From the NCBI GenBank assembly GCA_030065205.1, contig JASJDN010000033.1, positions 1 to 36,381 on the forward strand: 36,381 nt of DNA. The letters run 5' to 3'. Numbering within the stretch: position 1 is the first letter of the stretch; the number at the start of each line of letters is the position of its first letter. A program made the translations under genes and the position numbers. This stretch comes from Crocosphaera sp. GTDB taxonomy: Bacteria; Cyanobacteriota; Cyanobacteriia; Cyanobacteriales; Microcystaceae. This document shows positions 8,501 through 17,929 of this stretch, piece after piece. The notes beneath the pieces are model-generated. The model worked only from the letters and a program-made list of their open reading frames with translations, was not told the origin of the DNA and ran no database searches.

Positions 8501-9271
8501 ATGAGTGTTATTGTTATTGGAAATCGCGCCGTTGGCAAGACAAGTATGATAGTCGCTTTAGCAAAAGGGACAAAAAATGTTCAAGTCATTCAACCGAATG
8601 CTAACAGTTTAATTGAAAGATTTTCTAATCCTAAAACGGGAGAACTTGCGGGTACATTTGAAGTTAAAGATCCCATTTCTCTTTCTCTTAGTATTAACCT
8701 TTCTTCACGAAAGGGACAGGAGTTTGAGGTAAGATGGATAGATACCCCTGGAGAATATTGGTCTAACCCTAAAACGAGAGAAACTAACCCCAAAGAATGG
8801 AAAAAGCTGATTGAAACAGTTAGAAATAGTAAATCAGTTGTTTTATTACTTCCTCCCTATCTTTATCGTAGTAGATCGGTAGAATTAAAAGAAGGAGAAG
8901 AACCAGAAGAACTCGATCCTCAAACCTGGAAAACACAACTGAAAAATTGGTTAGCTTTTTTAAGGAAAAACTGTCCTAAAGTTCAACATCTTCTCATTAC
9001 TATTCATAAAGCAGATTTGTTTAGTAATAATTTAGATGAGGATGAACAAAATTGGCAGTATGATCCCGATCAACTCTTTCGTTGGTCTGATTATGATAAC
9101 CATATTCGTAAAACCTATTTTGATTTAGCCTATGATATTATTCGAGAACATAATTCTCAACCTCCCTATATTAGTCCACAGTTTTTTGTGACCACTATTC
9201 ATAAACCAAACTTATTAGAATTACCTTGGGTCTATTTAGGATCTCATTTAGCTCATGACTACAACTTCTAG
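8501..9271 (+). CDS. Small P-loop GTPase-like protein 1
   Basis: 256 residues, soluble. It has a G1 P-loop GNRAVGKTS (7-15, K13), a G3 motif WIDTPGE (D81, G84) and a G4-like HKAD (169-172) in place of NKxD, preceded by hydrophobic strands VVLLLPP and HLLITI. This is a TRAFAC-like GTPase layout, but G4 departs from canon so nucleotide specificity is uncertain. It starts 21 bases after the vWA lipoprotein, and its 3' end overlaps the next GTPase gene by 17 bases, implying translational coupling. It is clearly more distant from the two following GTPases than those are from each other. Confidence 0.75.
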   Translation: MSVIVIGNRAVGKTSMIVALAKGTKNVQVIQPNANSLIERFSNPKTGELAGTFEVKDPISLSLSINLSSRKGQEFEVRWIDTPGEYWSNPKTRETNPKEWKKLIETVRNSKSVVLLLPPYLYRSRSVELKEGEEPEELDPQTWKTQLKNWLAFLRKNCPKVQHLLITIHKADLFSNNLDEDEQNWQYDPDQLFRWSDYDNHIRKTYFDLAYDIIREHNSQPPYISPQFFVTTIHKPNLLELPWVYLGSHLAHDYNF

Positions 9272-10121
9272 TGAAATTGAAATTCGTATTTTTGGAGCAA
9301 GAAATGCAGGAAAAACCACCTATCTTGCGACCTTAGCTGCTTGTCCTTCTGGACTCAAAGAAAAGTATCCAGGAATCGAAGTAATTCCCCGTACTACCGA
9401 AACCCAAAGTTTAGCTGATCTTGCAGAAGATATTCTTAAAAAACAGGCCAGAATTGCCCCAACTATATATGATGCAGAACAGCAACATAACCTACCTTAT
9501 TACGACTTTTTAATTAAAATTCCTGCTTATGAAAAACGAAAAGAAATTGATATTGAATTAACAACAAGAGACTTTCCTGGGGAATTTTTTGAGAATATTC
9601 CTCGGAGAGATAAAGAACAAGAAATTATAACTTGGATAGATGAATTATTTACCACCACAAGATGGATAATTATGATGACAGACTGGGAACCTCAATGGGA
9701 TAAGTCTGTGTACAAACCAGCGTTTGAAAAGCTATGTCAAGAACTTTCAGAAAGGGAAGAAAACAATGGGGAATTGAAAGATTTACGGATAGCTGTGGTA
9801 ATGAATAAATGCGAACGAGGAGAACTTTGGCCTTGTCGTCTTGATCCCGATGAAGATTTATTTGAAGTTCGTTTACCAGAAACCTATCAACTACTAAAAA
9901 AGAATATATCTGATCATAGATTGCAGTTTTTTGCTTGTTCTGCTTTTGGTATTTTATGCGATCGCCGTGAAGGGTTTGATCCCCGTCCTAACTGTTATCT
10001 TCCTGATGATGGAACCCCCGAAGAAGTTAAAGCTTATTTACGCGATCCGGGTAGTTGGTATCCTTATGGATTAATTCCTCCTCTATACTGGTTAGCAACA
10101 GGAATACGACTCGAAGAATAA
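9255..10121 (+). CDS. Small P-loop GTPase-like protein 2
   Basis: 288 residues, soluble. P-loop GARNAGKTT (14-22, K20), G3 DFPGE (106-110), G4-like NKCE (184-187, aspartate replaced by glutamate) and a G5-like CSAFG. The C-terminus WYPYGLIPPLYWLATG is shared almost exactly with the next protein, marking the two as sister genes. The extended G3 motif DxxGE is shared by all three GTPases of the operon. This is close to what has been called the double-GTPase arrangement in predicted NTP-dependent conflict systems; I assign that by resemblance only. The ATG at 9255 lies inside the end of the preceding gene. Confidence 0.75.
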   Translation: MTTTSSEIEIRIFGARNAGKTTYLATLAACPSGLKEKYPGIEVIPRTTETQSLADLAEDILKKQARIAPTIYDAEQQHNLPYYDFLIKIPAYEKRKEIDIELTTRDFPGEFFENIPRRDKEQEIITWIDELFTTTRWIIMMTDWEPQWDKSVYKPAFEKLCQELSEREENNGELKDLRIAVVMNKCERGELWPCRLDPDEDLFEVRLPETYQLLKKNISDHRLQFFACSAFGILCDRREGFDPRPNCYLPDDGTPEEVKAYLRDPGSWYPYGLIPPLYWLATGIRLEE

Positions 10122-10160
10122 CTCAAACTAACTATCTATTGTTGAGGATAATTATCGACT

Positions 10161-11045
10161 ATGGTGCATCTATTTCGCAAACAAGAACCAGAGTTACCAG
10201 ACAACACAGAATTTCGTATTATCGGACCCAGAAGTGCGGGGAAAACAGCTTATTTAGCTGCCTTAGCTTATTGGCCCAGAGCCAACAAAAATAGTCCGAT
10301 TGCATCCGTTACCCCGATGGATGATGATACTAAACGATTCATTGGTATCGCTAAAGATATCCTCGAAACAGGTGCGCTACTGGCACCCACGTCTCGACCT
10401 GATGACCCTGACGTAATTCCTCCTTATGGTCTTAAGATTACTATGAAGTCGGATTTTCAACTCAGTAATCAAAGTTTTGAAGTGATTTGTAAAGACTTTG
10501 CAGGAGAACTTTTTGAGTTATTACGATATCAGAAAACTGCTGAAATCGAACCTTATTTACAAGAATATGCAGAAGTACCAGGATTATTAATTCTTTTAGA
10601 TGGTACTTTTTTTACACAAGATCCCATCTATGCTGAAGGTTTAGCCAGTTTAAAATCTGAATTAAATTTAAGATTAGTAGCAAAAAATAAATCTTTGAGT
10701 AATTATCGTCTTGCTGTTGTTTTTAGTAAAGCAGAACAGTCTCAAGTCTGGACTCATCGTCGCAATATTAAAAGATTTATGCGCTTAAAATTTCCCAAAA
10801 CTTATCAAGTTTTACACCAATGGAGTATGCAGTGGAACTCTCCCATTAACTACTTTTTCTGTTCTGCATTTGGAATGAAAGGTAATCCTCCTACCCCCAA
10901 TGTAAAGGTAACCAGTCGAGAAAATGGGATAACATTAGGAATTATCGCTCGTAAAGAAGCATGGCGACCTTTTGGTTTAGTCGCTCCCATTTATTGGTTA
11001 TATACTGGAAAAGATATTCCCGAATTAAGAGATATTGAGGAGTAA
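10161..11045 (+). CDS. Small P-loop GTPase-like protein 3
   Basis: 294 residues, soluble, sister of the preceding gene. P-loop GPRSAGKTA (22-30, K28), G3 DFAGE (112-116), G4-like SKAE (189-192), G5-like CSAFG, and the shared C-terminal signature WRPFGLVAPIYWLYTG. G4 is degenerate (S for N, E for D), so guanine specificity may be weakened or lost. With its sister it could form a heterodimeric switch, by analogy with paired GTPases. It is followed after seven bases by the first scaffold paralogue. Confidence 0.75.
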   Translation: MVHLFRKQEPELPDNTEFRIIGPRSAGKTAYLAALAYWPRANKNSPIASVTPMDDDTKRFIGIAKDILETGALLAPTSRPDDPDVIPPYGLKITMKSDFQLSNQSFEVICKDFAGELFELLRYQKTAEIEPYLQEYAEVPGLLILLDGTFFTQDPIYAEGLASLKSELNLRLVAKNKSLSNYRLAVVFSKAEQSQVWTHRRNIKRFMRLKFPKTYQVLHQWSMQWNSPINYFFCSAFGMKGNPPTPNVKVTSRENGITLGIIARKEAWRPFGLVAPIYWLYTGKDIPELRDIEE

Positions 11046-11052
11046 TTGTATT

Positions 11053-13659
11053 ATGAGTATAAAAATTTGTGAATTTTCAAGAAAACTTTCAGATCCGATA
11101 CAAACTGATGGAAAATGGGTATCCACAGGATTTGATAAAGAGATTGGATTGAGATTTGGTCCAGAGTCAGGCGTTCCTGAAATCATTGAAACTGCTGTTA
11201 ATCATCAGCAGTTTCGTCTCAATGACAACTATCCTCCTAACGAGGGAAAAATAGGTTTAATTGCTAAAGAATTTGAACAGTACGCTATCTTAGTAGTAGC
11301 CAATAATTTATCTGATGATAAAGCTCGTCCTTTGATTGGTTATCGTTATTTTTGGTTAGAAAAACCAGAAAATACTGATATTGATGGAGTGGGAACATTA
11401 CTTAAATGGTGGGAGAGTAAAGGTCAACCTTGTTTAGAACTAAAACCTCATGAAGAAACCGAAACTCTTCAAAAAGAAAATTATAAAAATGGCTATTATA
11501 ATGCTGAAATTTATCAAGCAGAAGCTTTTAGAGGATATTATGATCAGGTAGAAGAAATTAGTCATCAAATTAACGAAACACCCTATATTTTTACAGTAGA
11601 AGAAAATGAAGAAAATGATCAATATCCCAACTATTTACAATTACATTCTTTAGCCTTACATTTACACGAAAAATATAATCGACCGATTGTGTGGACATGG
11701 AATATTTTTTGTTTAGAAAATCCTAACCCATTTACTTTGATTGGTTGTGCAGATGAAAAAGATGAAAAATATTTTAAGTGGAATAAAAAACATACGAACC
11801 TTTTCATTTCTCTTGAGCAAAATGTTTCTTCATCACTAAGTGGTGATACAGGTCAAAAAACAGCAACTAATATTCTTAAACAAGCTATTCAAAAAATAGC
11901 CGAAAAGAAACAGGTTCAAGATAATATTAATACTTTAATTAATGAATTAAAAAACAGTAATAGTGTAGATTGGGATTGGGGGGGAATTATTGATCCAACT
12001 TGGTATAAAAATCACAATCAATTTCAAACTACTAGATATAAATCTTTGATATTATTCCTTAATACTCAATTGAAAATTGACCAAATTGATATTAATCCTA
12101 TAAGCTGGATTGAAAGCTTAAAATCTTCCCCAGATACTCAAGATAAAAAGAAACCATCCCCTGTGAATGAATATGCTACCGATATTATTGAGCTTCAATA
12201 TGAGCTTTTTAAATCTTGTTATAAAGATACTAAAATAAACAATCAATTAGTCCCAAGAATTAATAAAATAATTGGAGAGCTATTATTAGACTTCTCCAAA
12301 TCTCAAGAAAATGCTCAGGTCATTGAATGGCTATTTTTAGCATCTCCTAAATTATGGAAAGAGCGTTTAAAAAATTATGCTAATGATCTTTTTAATCAAC
12401 TTTATGATTATCAACAAAAAGGGAGTGAAGCTAAACAAATAGAGGAAGAGGATAAGTTCTTATTAAAGATTATTGAAGATTTAAAATATAGGCAAGAAAA
12501 AGTACCGACTAATGCTCCTGGTGCAGAACTTGCTCGTCAAAATTTTGATAATCAATCTAAGCTGTATGAACAATATAATTACTCCCAACAAACAACAATA
12601 AAATTTCCTTCTTATCAACCCATTGCTGAATTATTTGAAAGCATAGAATCTTATCCTTTATCTGCTTTTTTCTATCAGCTTAGTATGGGTGATGTTCCTA
12701 GCGGTTTGAAAAAGCAATGTAGTGGTTTACCTGAAATTATTCCTCTCAAAAACAGCCAAGATGAGCAACCAACTGAACCTCTAAATAGTCGTGAAAATAC
12801 TAACCAATCTAATTGGAAAAAAAATATCGGATTAGTTGTTTTAGGGATTATCATAGGTATAGCATTAGGACTACCGATTCAAAAGTTTGTTAAATGGTAT
12901 GATAAATTCTGGTACTCACCCATTTCTAAAAATGAATCTAAGATTATTTCTTCTACTCCTATTCGTGAGCTTTTCTTATACTTCAATCTTCTAGAAAGTG
13001 GAGATTTTCGTAAAGATATTCAACTGAAAAATACTGAAAATTTGGATAAGTTCATTAGTTCAATACCAAATTTTGGCACTCCAAACTTTAAACAAACAGA
13101 AACAAGACCTGAATTCCTAAAAAATCGAAATAATACTCTAGTTAAACAACCATTATATGGATATATAAAAGGATTAACTCCTGTTAAAGAAAAACCAAGT
13201 CTAACTTATAAAGCAGATGAAATTGATGAGAAAAATCCTGTCAAAAATATTGAGATTAAACAAGTAAAAGAAGTGCTAAAACAACCACTCGGTATTTATA
13301 AAGGGGAAATTAATGAGATATGGGACAAGGAAACATCAGAGGCCATTAAAGTCTTTCAACAACAGTACGAAATTGAACCTTCTGAGGGTAACTTAGCTTC
13401 AGAGACATGGAAAGTTCTTTCTATTATGATAGAAGACAGACAACTTGAAGAAGCAGCAAAACATCTTCAATCAATTATCAAAGAAAGTAAGAATTATAAG
13501 GAGTTTGAAACTAAATATAATCAAATGAAAAAGTGCAAAGAAATGACTGCTCAACTTTATTCTGAATGTTTAAAGGAAAGACCTAAAAAAACAGAAGAAA
13601 CTGGAAAAACTGGAGAAACTGAAAAAACAAAAGAGGAAAAAGATGATGGAAACTCTTAA
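11053..13659 (+). CDS. Scaffold paralogue A: N-terminal GTPase-partner-like domain, TM, peptidoglycan-binding-like tail
   Basis: 868 residues from ATG 11053, chosen because the two paralogues also begin with the KICEFSRK block and a GAGGAG precedes it; an ATG at 11035 overlaps the previous gene. The N-terminal domain (about 1-130) holds FDKEIGLRFG, FRLNDNYPP, YAILVVAN, GYRYFWLEKP and GVGTLLKWW. A long helical region follows, with VDWDWGGIID and SYPLSAFFYQLSMGDVP. One membrane helix lies at about 590-608 (GLVVLGIIIGIALGLPIQ). Near 730-790 is a peptidoglycan_binding_1-like domain (LGIYKGEINEIWDKETSEAI). The tail is Lys/Glu/Thr-rich. The head would face the cytoplasmic GTPases and the tail the cell wall. 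The N-terminal domain could be a GTPase-associated adaptor; this is inference. Confidence 0.7.
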   Translation: MSIKICEFSRKLSDPIQTDGKWVSTGFDKEIGLRFGPESGVPEIIETAVNHQQFRLNDNYPPNEGKIGLIAKEFEQYAILVVANNLSDDKARPLIGYRYFWLEKPENTDIDGVGTLLKWWESKGQPCLELKPHEETETLQKENYKNGYYNAEIYQAEAFRGYYDQVEEISHQINETPYIFTVEENEENDQYPNYLQLHSLALHLHEKYNRPIVWTWNIFCLENPNPFTLIGCADEKDEKYFKWNKKHTNLFISLEQNVSSSLSGDTGQKTATNILKQAIQKIAEKKQVQDNINTLINELKNSNSVDWDWGGIIDPTWYKNHNQFQTTRYKSLILFLNTQLKIDQIDINPISWIESLKSSPDTQDKKKPSPVNEYATDIIELQYELFKSCYKDTKINNQLVPRINKIIGELLLDFSKSQENAQVIEWLFLASPKLWKERLKNYANDLFNQLYDYQQKGSEAKQIEEEDKFLLKIIEDLKYRQEKVPTNAPGAELARQNFDNQSKLYEQYNYSQQTTIKFPSYQPIAELFESIESYPLSAFFYQLSMGDVPSGLKKQCSGLPEIIPLKNSQDEQPTEPLNSRENTNQSNWKKNIGLVVLGIIIGIALGLPIQKFVKWYDKFWYSPISKNESKIISSTPIRELFLYFNLLESGDFRKDIQLKNTENLDKFISSIPNFGTPNFKQTETRPEFLKNRNNTLVKQPLYGYIKGLTPVKEKPSLTYKADEIDEKNPVKNIEIKQVKEVLKQPLGIYKGEINEIWDKETSEAIKVFQQQYEIEPSEGNLASETWKVLSIMIEDRQLEEAAKHLQSIIKESKNYKEFETKYNQMKKCKEMTAQLYSECLKERPKKTEETGKTGETEKTKEEKDDGNS

Positions 13660-16198
13660 AATTTGTGAATTTTCAAGAAAACTTTTAGACCCTATACAAA
13701 CTTACGGAGGATGGGTATCCCCAACTTATGGAGAATGGGTATTTAAAGGAATCGATAAAGAGATTGGATTAAGATTTGGACCAGCATCAGGAATTCCTGA
13801 AATCATTGAAACTGCTGTTTATAATCATCTTTTTCGTCTCAATGAGAATTACCCTCCTACCGAGGAAAAAATAGGTTTAATTGGGAAAGAATTTGAACAA
13901 TACGCTATCTTAGTAGTAGCCAATAATTTATTAGATTATCACGAACGACCTCTGGTGGGTTATCGTTATTTTTGGTTAGAAAAACCACAAAATGTTAATA
14001 TCGATGGTGTGGGAACATTACTGAAATGGTGGGAAAGTAAAAATAAACCTTGTTTAGAATTAAAACCTCATGAAGAAACGAGAAAGATTCAAAAAGAAAA
14101 TTACGAAAATGGATATTATAATGCTGAAATTTGTCAAGTGGAAGCATTTCGAGAATATTATCATCAAGTAGAAGATATTGGTAATCAAATCCAAGAAACT
14201 CCCTACATTTTTACAATCAAAAAAGATAAAACTAATAGTCAATATCCTAACTATTTACAATTACATTCTCTAGCTTTACATTTACAAGAATATTATAATC
14301 GACCGATTGCTTGGACATGGAACATTTACTGTTTAGAAAATCCTAATCAATTTACTTTAATTTGCTGTGCGGATAACAAATATTTTGAATGGAACAAAAA
14401 ACACACGAATCTTGTAATTCCTCTTGAGCAAAATGTTCCTTTATCATTACGTCGTGATTCTCTTCAAAAAACAGCAACGAATAGTCTTAAACAAGCTATT
14501 CAAAAAATAGCAGAAAAAAAGCAAATTCAAGATAATCTTGATACTTTAGTTAAGGAATTACAAAATAGTAATAGTGTTGATTGGGATTGGGGTAAAATCA
14601 TTGATCTAACTTGGTATAAAAATCACAAACAATTTCAAACTATTAGGTATAAATCTTTGATATTACTTCTTAATACTCGATTGATAATTGACCAAATTGA
14701 TATTAATCCTATAAGCTGGATTGAGAGCTTAAAATCTTCCCCAGATACTCAAGAGAAAAAGAAACCATCCCCTGTGAATGAATATGCTACTAATGTTGTT
14801 GAACTTCAATATGAGCTTTTTAAATATTGTTATAAAGATACTAAAATAAACAATCAATTAGTCCCAAGAATTAATCAAATAATTGGAGAGCTATTATTAG
14901 ACTTATCCCAATCTCAAGAAAATGATCAGGTTATTGAATGGCTATTTATGAACTCTCCTAAATTATGGAAAGAGCGTTTAAAAAGTTATGCTAATGATTT
15001 TTTTGCTCAACTTTATACTTATGAACAGAAAGGTAGTAAATCTGAAAAAATCAAAGATAATTTTTTATTAAAAGTTCTTAAGGATTTAAAACTTAGGCAA
15101 GAAAGAAAAAAAACTAATGAAGCTCAAGAATTTCTTAATCAATCTAACCTATATACACAGTATAATTATCAGCAAGAAAGAACAAGAAAATTCCCATTTT
15201 ATCAACCAATAGCTAAATTATTTGAAAGCATAGAATCTTATCCCTTGTCTGCTTTTTTTTATCAGCTTAGTATGGGGTATGTTCCTAGTAGTATAAGTAA
15301 TAAATGTAGTGTTTTACCTGAAATTATTTCTCTAACAATTAGGAAACATAAAAAAGAAACTACCCAGAAAAATCTTGATAAGAACACTAAGATTAATTTT
15401 TTAAATGTTAATAACATACAATTAATTACCCCTTCTGTAATCGTAGGTACATTGCTAGGTATATTGTTAGGTGTACCCATACAAGGGTGGTTTAAAGGAT
15501 ATGACAAAATATTGTACTCCCCCATTTCTCGAAATAAATCTGAGATTATTTCCTCTACTCCTATTCGTGAACTTCATTTATACTTAAATCTTCTAGAAAG
15601 TGGCAATTTTCATAAAGATATTCAACAAAAAAATATTGAAAATTTGGACAATTTAATGAGTTCAATACCACATTTTAACGATCCAAATTTTAAACAAGCA
15701 GGAACAAGAACTGAATTCTTAAGAAATCGAAATAATGATTTTGCTAAACAACCATTATATGGATATATAAACGGATTAACTCCTCCTATTAACCAACAAC
15801 CAAGTCAAACTTATAAAGCAGATGAAATTGATTTTATTTACTCTCTAAAAAGTCTTGAAATGAAACAATCAAAAGAAATTTTAAGACTACTCGGTATTTA
15901 TAGAGGGGAAATTAATGGTATATGGGACAAGGAGACATCAGCGGCCATTAAAATATTTCAACAACAGTACGAAATTCAACCTTCTGACGGTAACTTAGGT
16001 CGACAGACATGGAAAGTCCTTTCTATTATGATACAAGACAGACAAGTTGAACAAGCAGCACAACAACTTAAATCAATTATTAAAGAAAGTAAGAATTATA
16101 AGGAATTTAAGACAAAATATAATAAACTAAGTGAATGTAAATATATTCAACATCAACTATATTCTGACTGTTTAAAGGAAGGACTAAAACAACCATAA
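13643..16198 (+). CDS. Scaffold paralogue B, tandem duplicate of A
   Basis: 851 residues with the same order as paralogue A: KICEFSRK head, helical middle with WDWGKIID and SYPLSAFFYQLSMGYVP, membrane helix at about 593-615 (SVIVGTLLGILLGVPIQGW), and a peptidoglycan-binding-like domain at about 742-795 (LGIYRGEINGIWDKETSAAI). Tandem ATGs at 13643 and 13646 follow a GAGG and lie inside the end of gene A (17-base overlap). The head carries an extra short repeat (GGWVSPTYGEWV). Nucleotide identity to A is patchy: nearly identical around 14699-14790 and much lower in the linker before the membrane helix. Products A and B could form hetero-oligomers. Confidence 0.7.
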   Translation: MMETLKICEFSRKLLDPIQTYGGWVSPTYGEWVFKGIDKEIGLRFGPASGIPEIIETAVYNHLFRLNENYPPTEEKIGLIGKEFEQYAILVVANNLLDYHERPLVGYRYFWLEKPQNVNIDGVGTLLKWWESKNKPCLELKPHEETRKIQKENYENGYYNAEICQVEAFREYYHQVEDIGNQIQETPYIFTIKKDKTNSQYPNYLQLHSLALHLQEYYNRPIAWTWNIYCLENPNQFTLICCADNKYFEWNKKHTNLVIPLEQNVPLSLRRDSLQKTATNSLKQAIQKIAEKKQIQDNLDTLVKELQNSNSVDWDWGKIIDLTWYKNHKQFQTIRYKSLILLLNTRLIIDQIDINPISWIESLKSSPDTQEKKKPSPVNEYATNVVELQYELFKYCYKDTKINNQLVPRINQIIGELLLDLSQSQENDQVIEWLFMNSPKLWKERLKSYANDFFAQLYTYEQKGSKSEKIKDNFLLKVLKDLKLRQERKKTNEAQEFLNQSNLYTQYNYQQERTRKFPFYQPIAKLFESIESYPLSAFFYQLSMGYVPSSISNKCSVLPEIISLTIRKHKKETTQKNLDKNTKINFLNVNNIQLITPSVIVGTLLGILLGVPIQGWFKGYDKILYSPISRNKSEIISSTPIRELHLYLNLLESGNFHKDIQQKNIENLDNLMSSIPHFNDPNFKQAGTRTEFLRNRNNDFAKQPLYGYINGLTPPINQQPSQTYKADEIDFIYSLKSLEMKQSKEILRLLGIYRGEINGIWDKETSAAIKIFQQQYEIQPSDGNLGRQTWKVLSIMIQDRQVEQAAQQLKSIIKESKNYKEFKTKYNKLSECKYIQHQLYSDCLKEGLKQP

Positions 16199-16219
16199 GA
16201 GAAGAAACTTCAAAAACAG

Positions 16220-17893
16220 ATGATATTTAACCAACAAGCTAAAATCTATGAATTTTCAAGAACGTTCCTAGAACCTCAATGGTCAGACAATCTTAAGCAA
16301 TATGTTACCACGGGTTTTGATAAAGAAATTGGATGGGAAAGCAAAAAAGTTCCCAAAGATATCATTAATGTTGTTCATAACCATTTATTGCGTATTAATG
16401 ATAATTACCCCCCCCAAGGAAATGAGATTGCTTTAATTGCCAGAGAACTTAAAAATTATGCTATTTTAGCAGTAGCAACTCAATTAATAGATAATCGTTA
16501 TCGTCCTTTAGTTGCTTATCGTTATTTCTGGTTAAAAAAACCTTCTAGAAATGATACCGTAGATGGTGTAGGAACCTTATTAAAATGGTGGCTAAATCAA
16601 TGGGAAAATCAAAACACTTTATATTATAAATTAAAACCTTCTGCTGAACATAAAATTGAGAAAAAACCTTACTTAACATCTTTTTTGTTAAAAAATGATT
16701 TAATTAAACAATTTTATGATGAACCATTATTTAAAGATATAAAGACGAGAAATGAGCAATCTCAAAATAGTTTAGTTGTTCCTATTCAATATAATCTCGA
16801 AGATGAACAATTTCATATTCTTGCGTTAAAACTTAGTCAAGAATATAAAGTTTCGTTAAATTGGGCTTATAATGTTAATAAATTAGAACATCCTGAACAA
16901 TTTACGCTCATTTATTCTCAAGATAGTTTAATTATAAATAATCTTAATGAATCTTATCAAAGCTTTTCTGATAATGATTCTTTAGATAATAGCTTATCTG
17001 ATGTAAACTTAACAGAAACCAACCTGAAACGGTGTTTAATAGAAATAGCAAAAAACAAAAACTTAGATCATAATTTTTTAAAATTAAGTAACTATTTAGA
17101 AAAAATAGATAGCCATAATTGGCACTGGGAAAGTATCATAGATCAAACATTTATTCATAGCTCTAATGATATTAAAAATGCTAAATATCGAGGTCTATTA
17201 GCAATTTTAATGCCTTCTCCACAGGTATTTGAATGGCTATATTGGATAAAAGAACAGAATAATCAAAACTTTTTTTTAGCAGGGATTAAAATTCAAGATC
17301 AATTCATAAATTTTCTGATAAATGAAGGTATCATCAATAACATAAAAATTCAAAATCATATTGATAGCATCATCATTGAATTGCTTTTAGAAGAATCTGT
17401 AAATATAAAAAGCCATTCTCTCCTAAAAGAAAAAGAATATCTTTTTATTAAATCATCAACTTTTTGGAAAAAATATATTCGAGAATGGGGAGAAATTTTA
17501 TTTTACAAAATCTCTTTTGAACCTTCATTTAAAAGTGATAAATTATCTCAAAAAATTTCATCAGACTGGAAAGAATTACAAAAAAATCAAGAATTATTAT
17601 TAGAAAAAAAAGATTACTATGAATGGATGGGGAGATTATTTGCTCAAGTAAAAGTTTACAGTTTATCAGCCTTTCTTTATCAACTAAGTTGGGGAGAAAT
17701 ACCCATAGATATTTATACAAAAGCTGACATAAAATTTGCATCTTTTCAACAAAGTTCTCGGACATCGGGACTACTAAAATTATCCATATCTAATTTCATA
17801 GATGAGTTGAGATTTTTATTAGCTAATATCTATCTAGTCTTAATTCAACGAATATCAGCCTTGTTTCCCCACTTTTTTAGAAAGATGCGCTAA
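16220..17893 (+). CDS. Scaffold paralogue C, short form without wall-binding tail
   Basis: 557 residues. It shares the head (KIYEFSRTFLEP, FDKEIGWES, RINDNYPPQG, AYRYFWLKKP, GVGTLLKWW), the NWHWESIID motif and the conserved end of the helical region (VYSLSAFLYQLSWGEIP). It then stops after a hydrophobic or amphipathic stretch (LLANIYLVLIQRISALFPHF) instead of continuing into a periplasmic peptidoglycan-binding domain. Much more diverged from A and B than those are from each other, so it is an older paralogue and not a recent truncation; no frameshift or remnant of the missing part is visible downstream. It starts 21 bases after gene B. Confidence 0.7.
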   Translation: MIFNQQAKIYEFSRTFLEPQWSDNLKQYVTTGFDKEIGWESKKVPKDIINVVHNHLLRINDNYPPQGNEIALIARELKNYAILAVATQLIDNRYRPLVAYRYFWLKKPSRNDTVDGVGTLLKWWLNQWENQNTLYYKLKPSAEHKIEKKPYLTSFLLKNDLIKQFYDEPLFKDIKTRNEQSQNSLVVPIQYNLEDEQFHILALKLSQEYKVSLNWAYNVNKLEHPEQFTLIYSQDSLIINNLNESYQSFSDNDSLDNSLSDVNLTETNLKRCLIEIAKNKNLDHNFLKLSNYLEKIDSHNWHWESIIDQTFIHSSNDIKNAKYRGLLAILMPSPQVFEWLYWIKEQNNQNFFLAGIKIQDQFINFLINEGIINNIKIQNHIDSIIIELLLEESVNIKSHSLLKEKEYLFIKSSTFWKKYIREWGEILFYKISFEPSFKSDKLSQKISSDWKELQKNQELLLEKKDYYEWMGRLFAQVKVYSLSAFLYQLSWGEIPIDIYTKADIKFASFQQSSRTSGLLKLSISNFIDELRFLLANIYLVLIQRISALFPHFFRKMR

Positions 17894-17929
17894 AATCACA
17901 GTAGCCTGAAATATGGAGGAGTGACCATT

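Noticed and set aside
16220..17893. Scaffold paralogue C as a truncated pseudogene of A or B
   Set aside because: It is diverged along its whole length, ends cleanly and no remnant of a peptidoglycan-binding domain follows.
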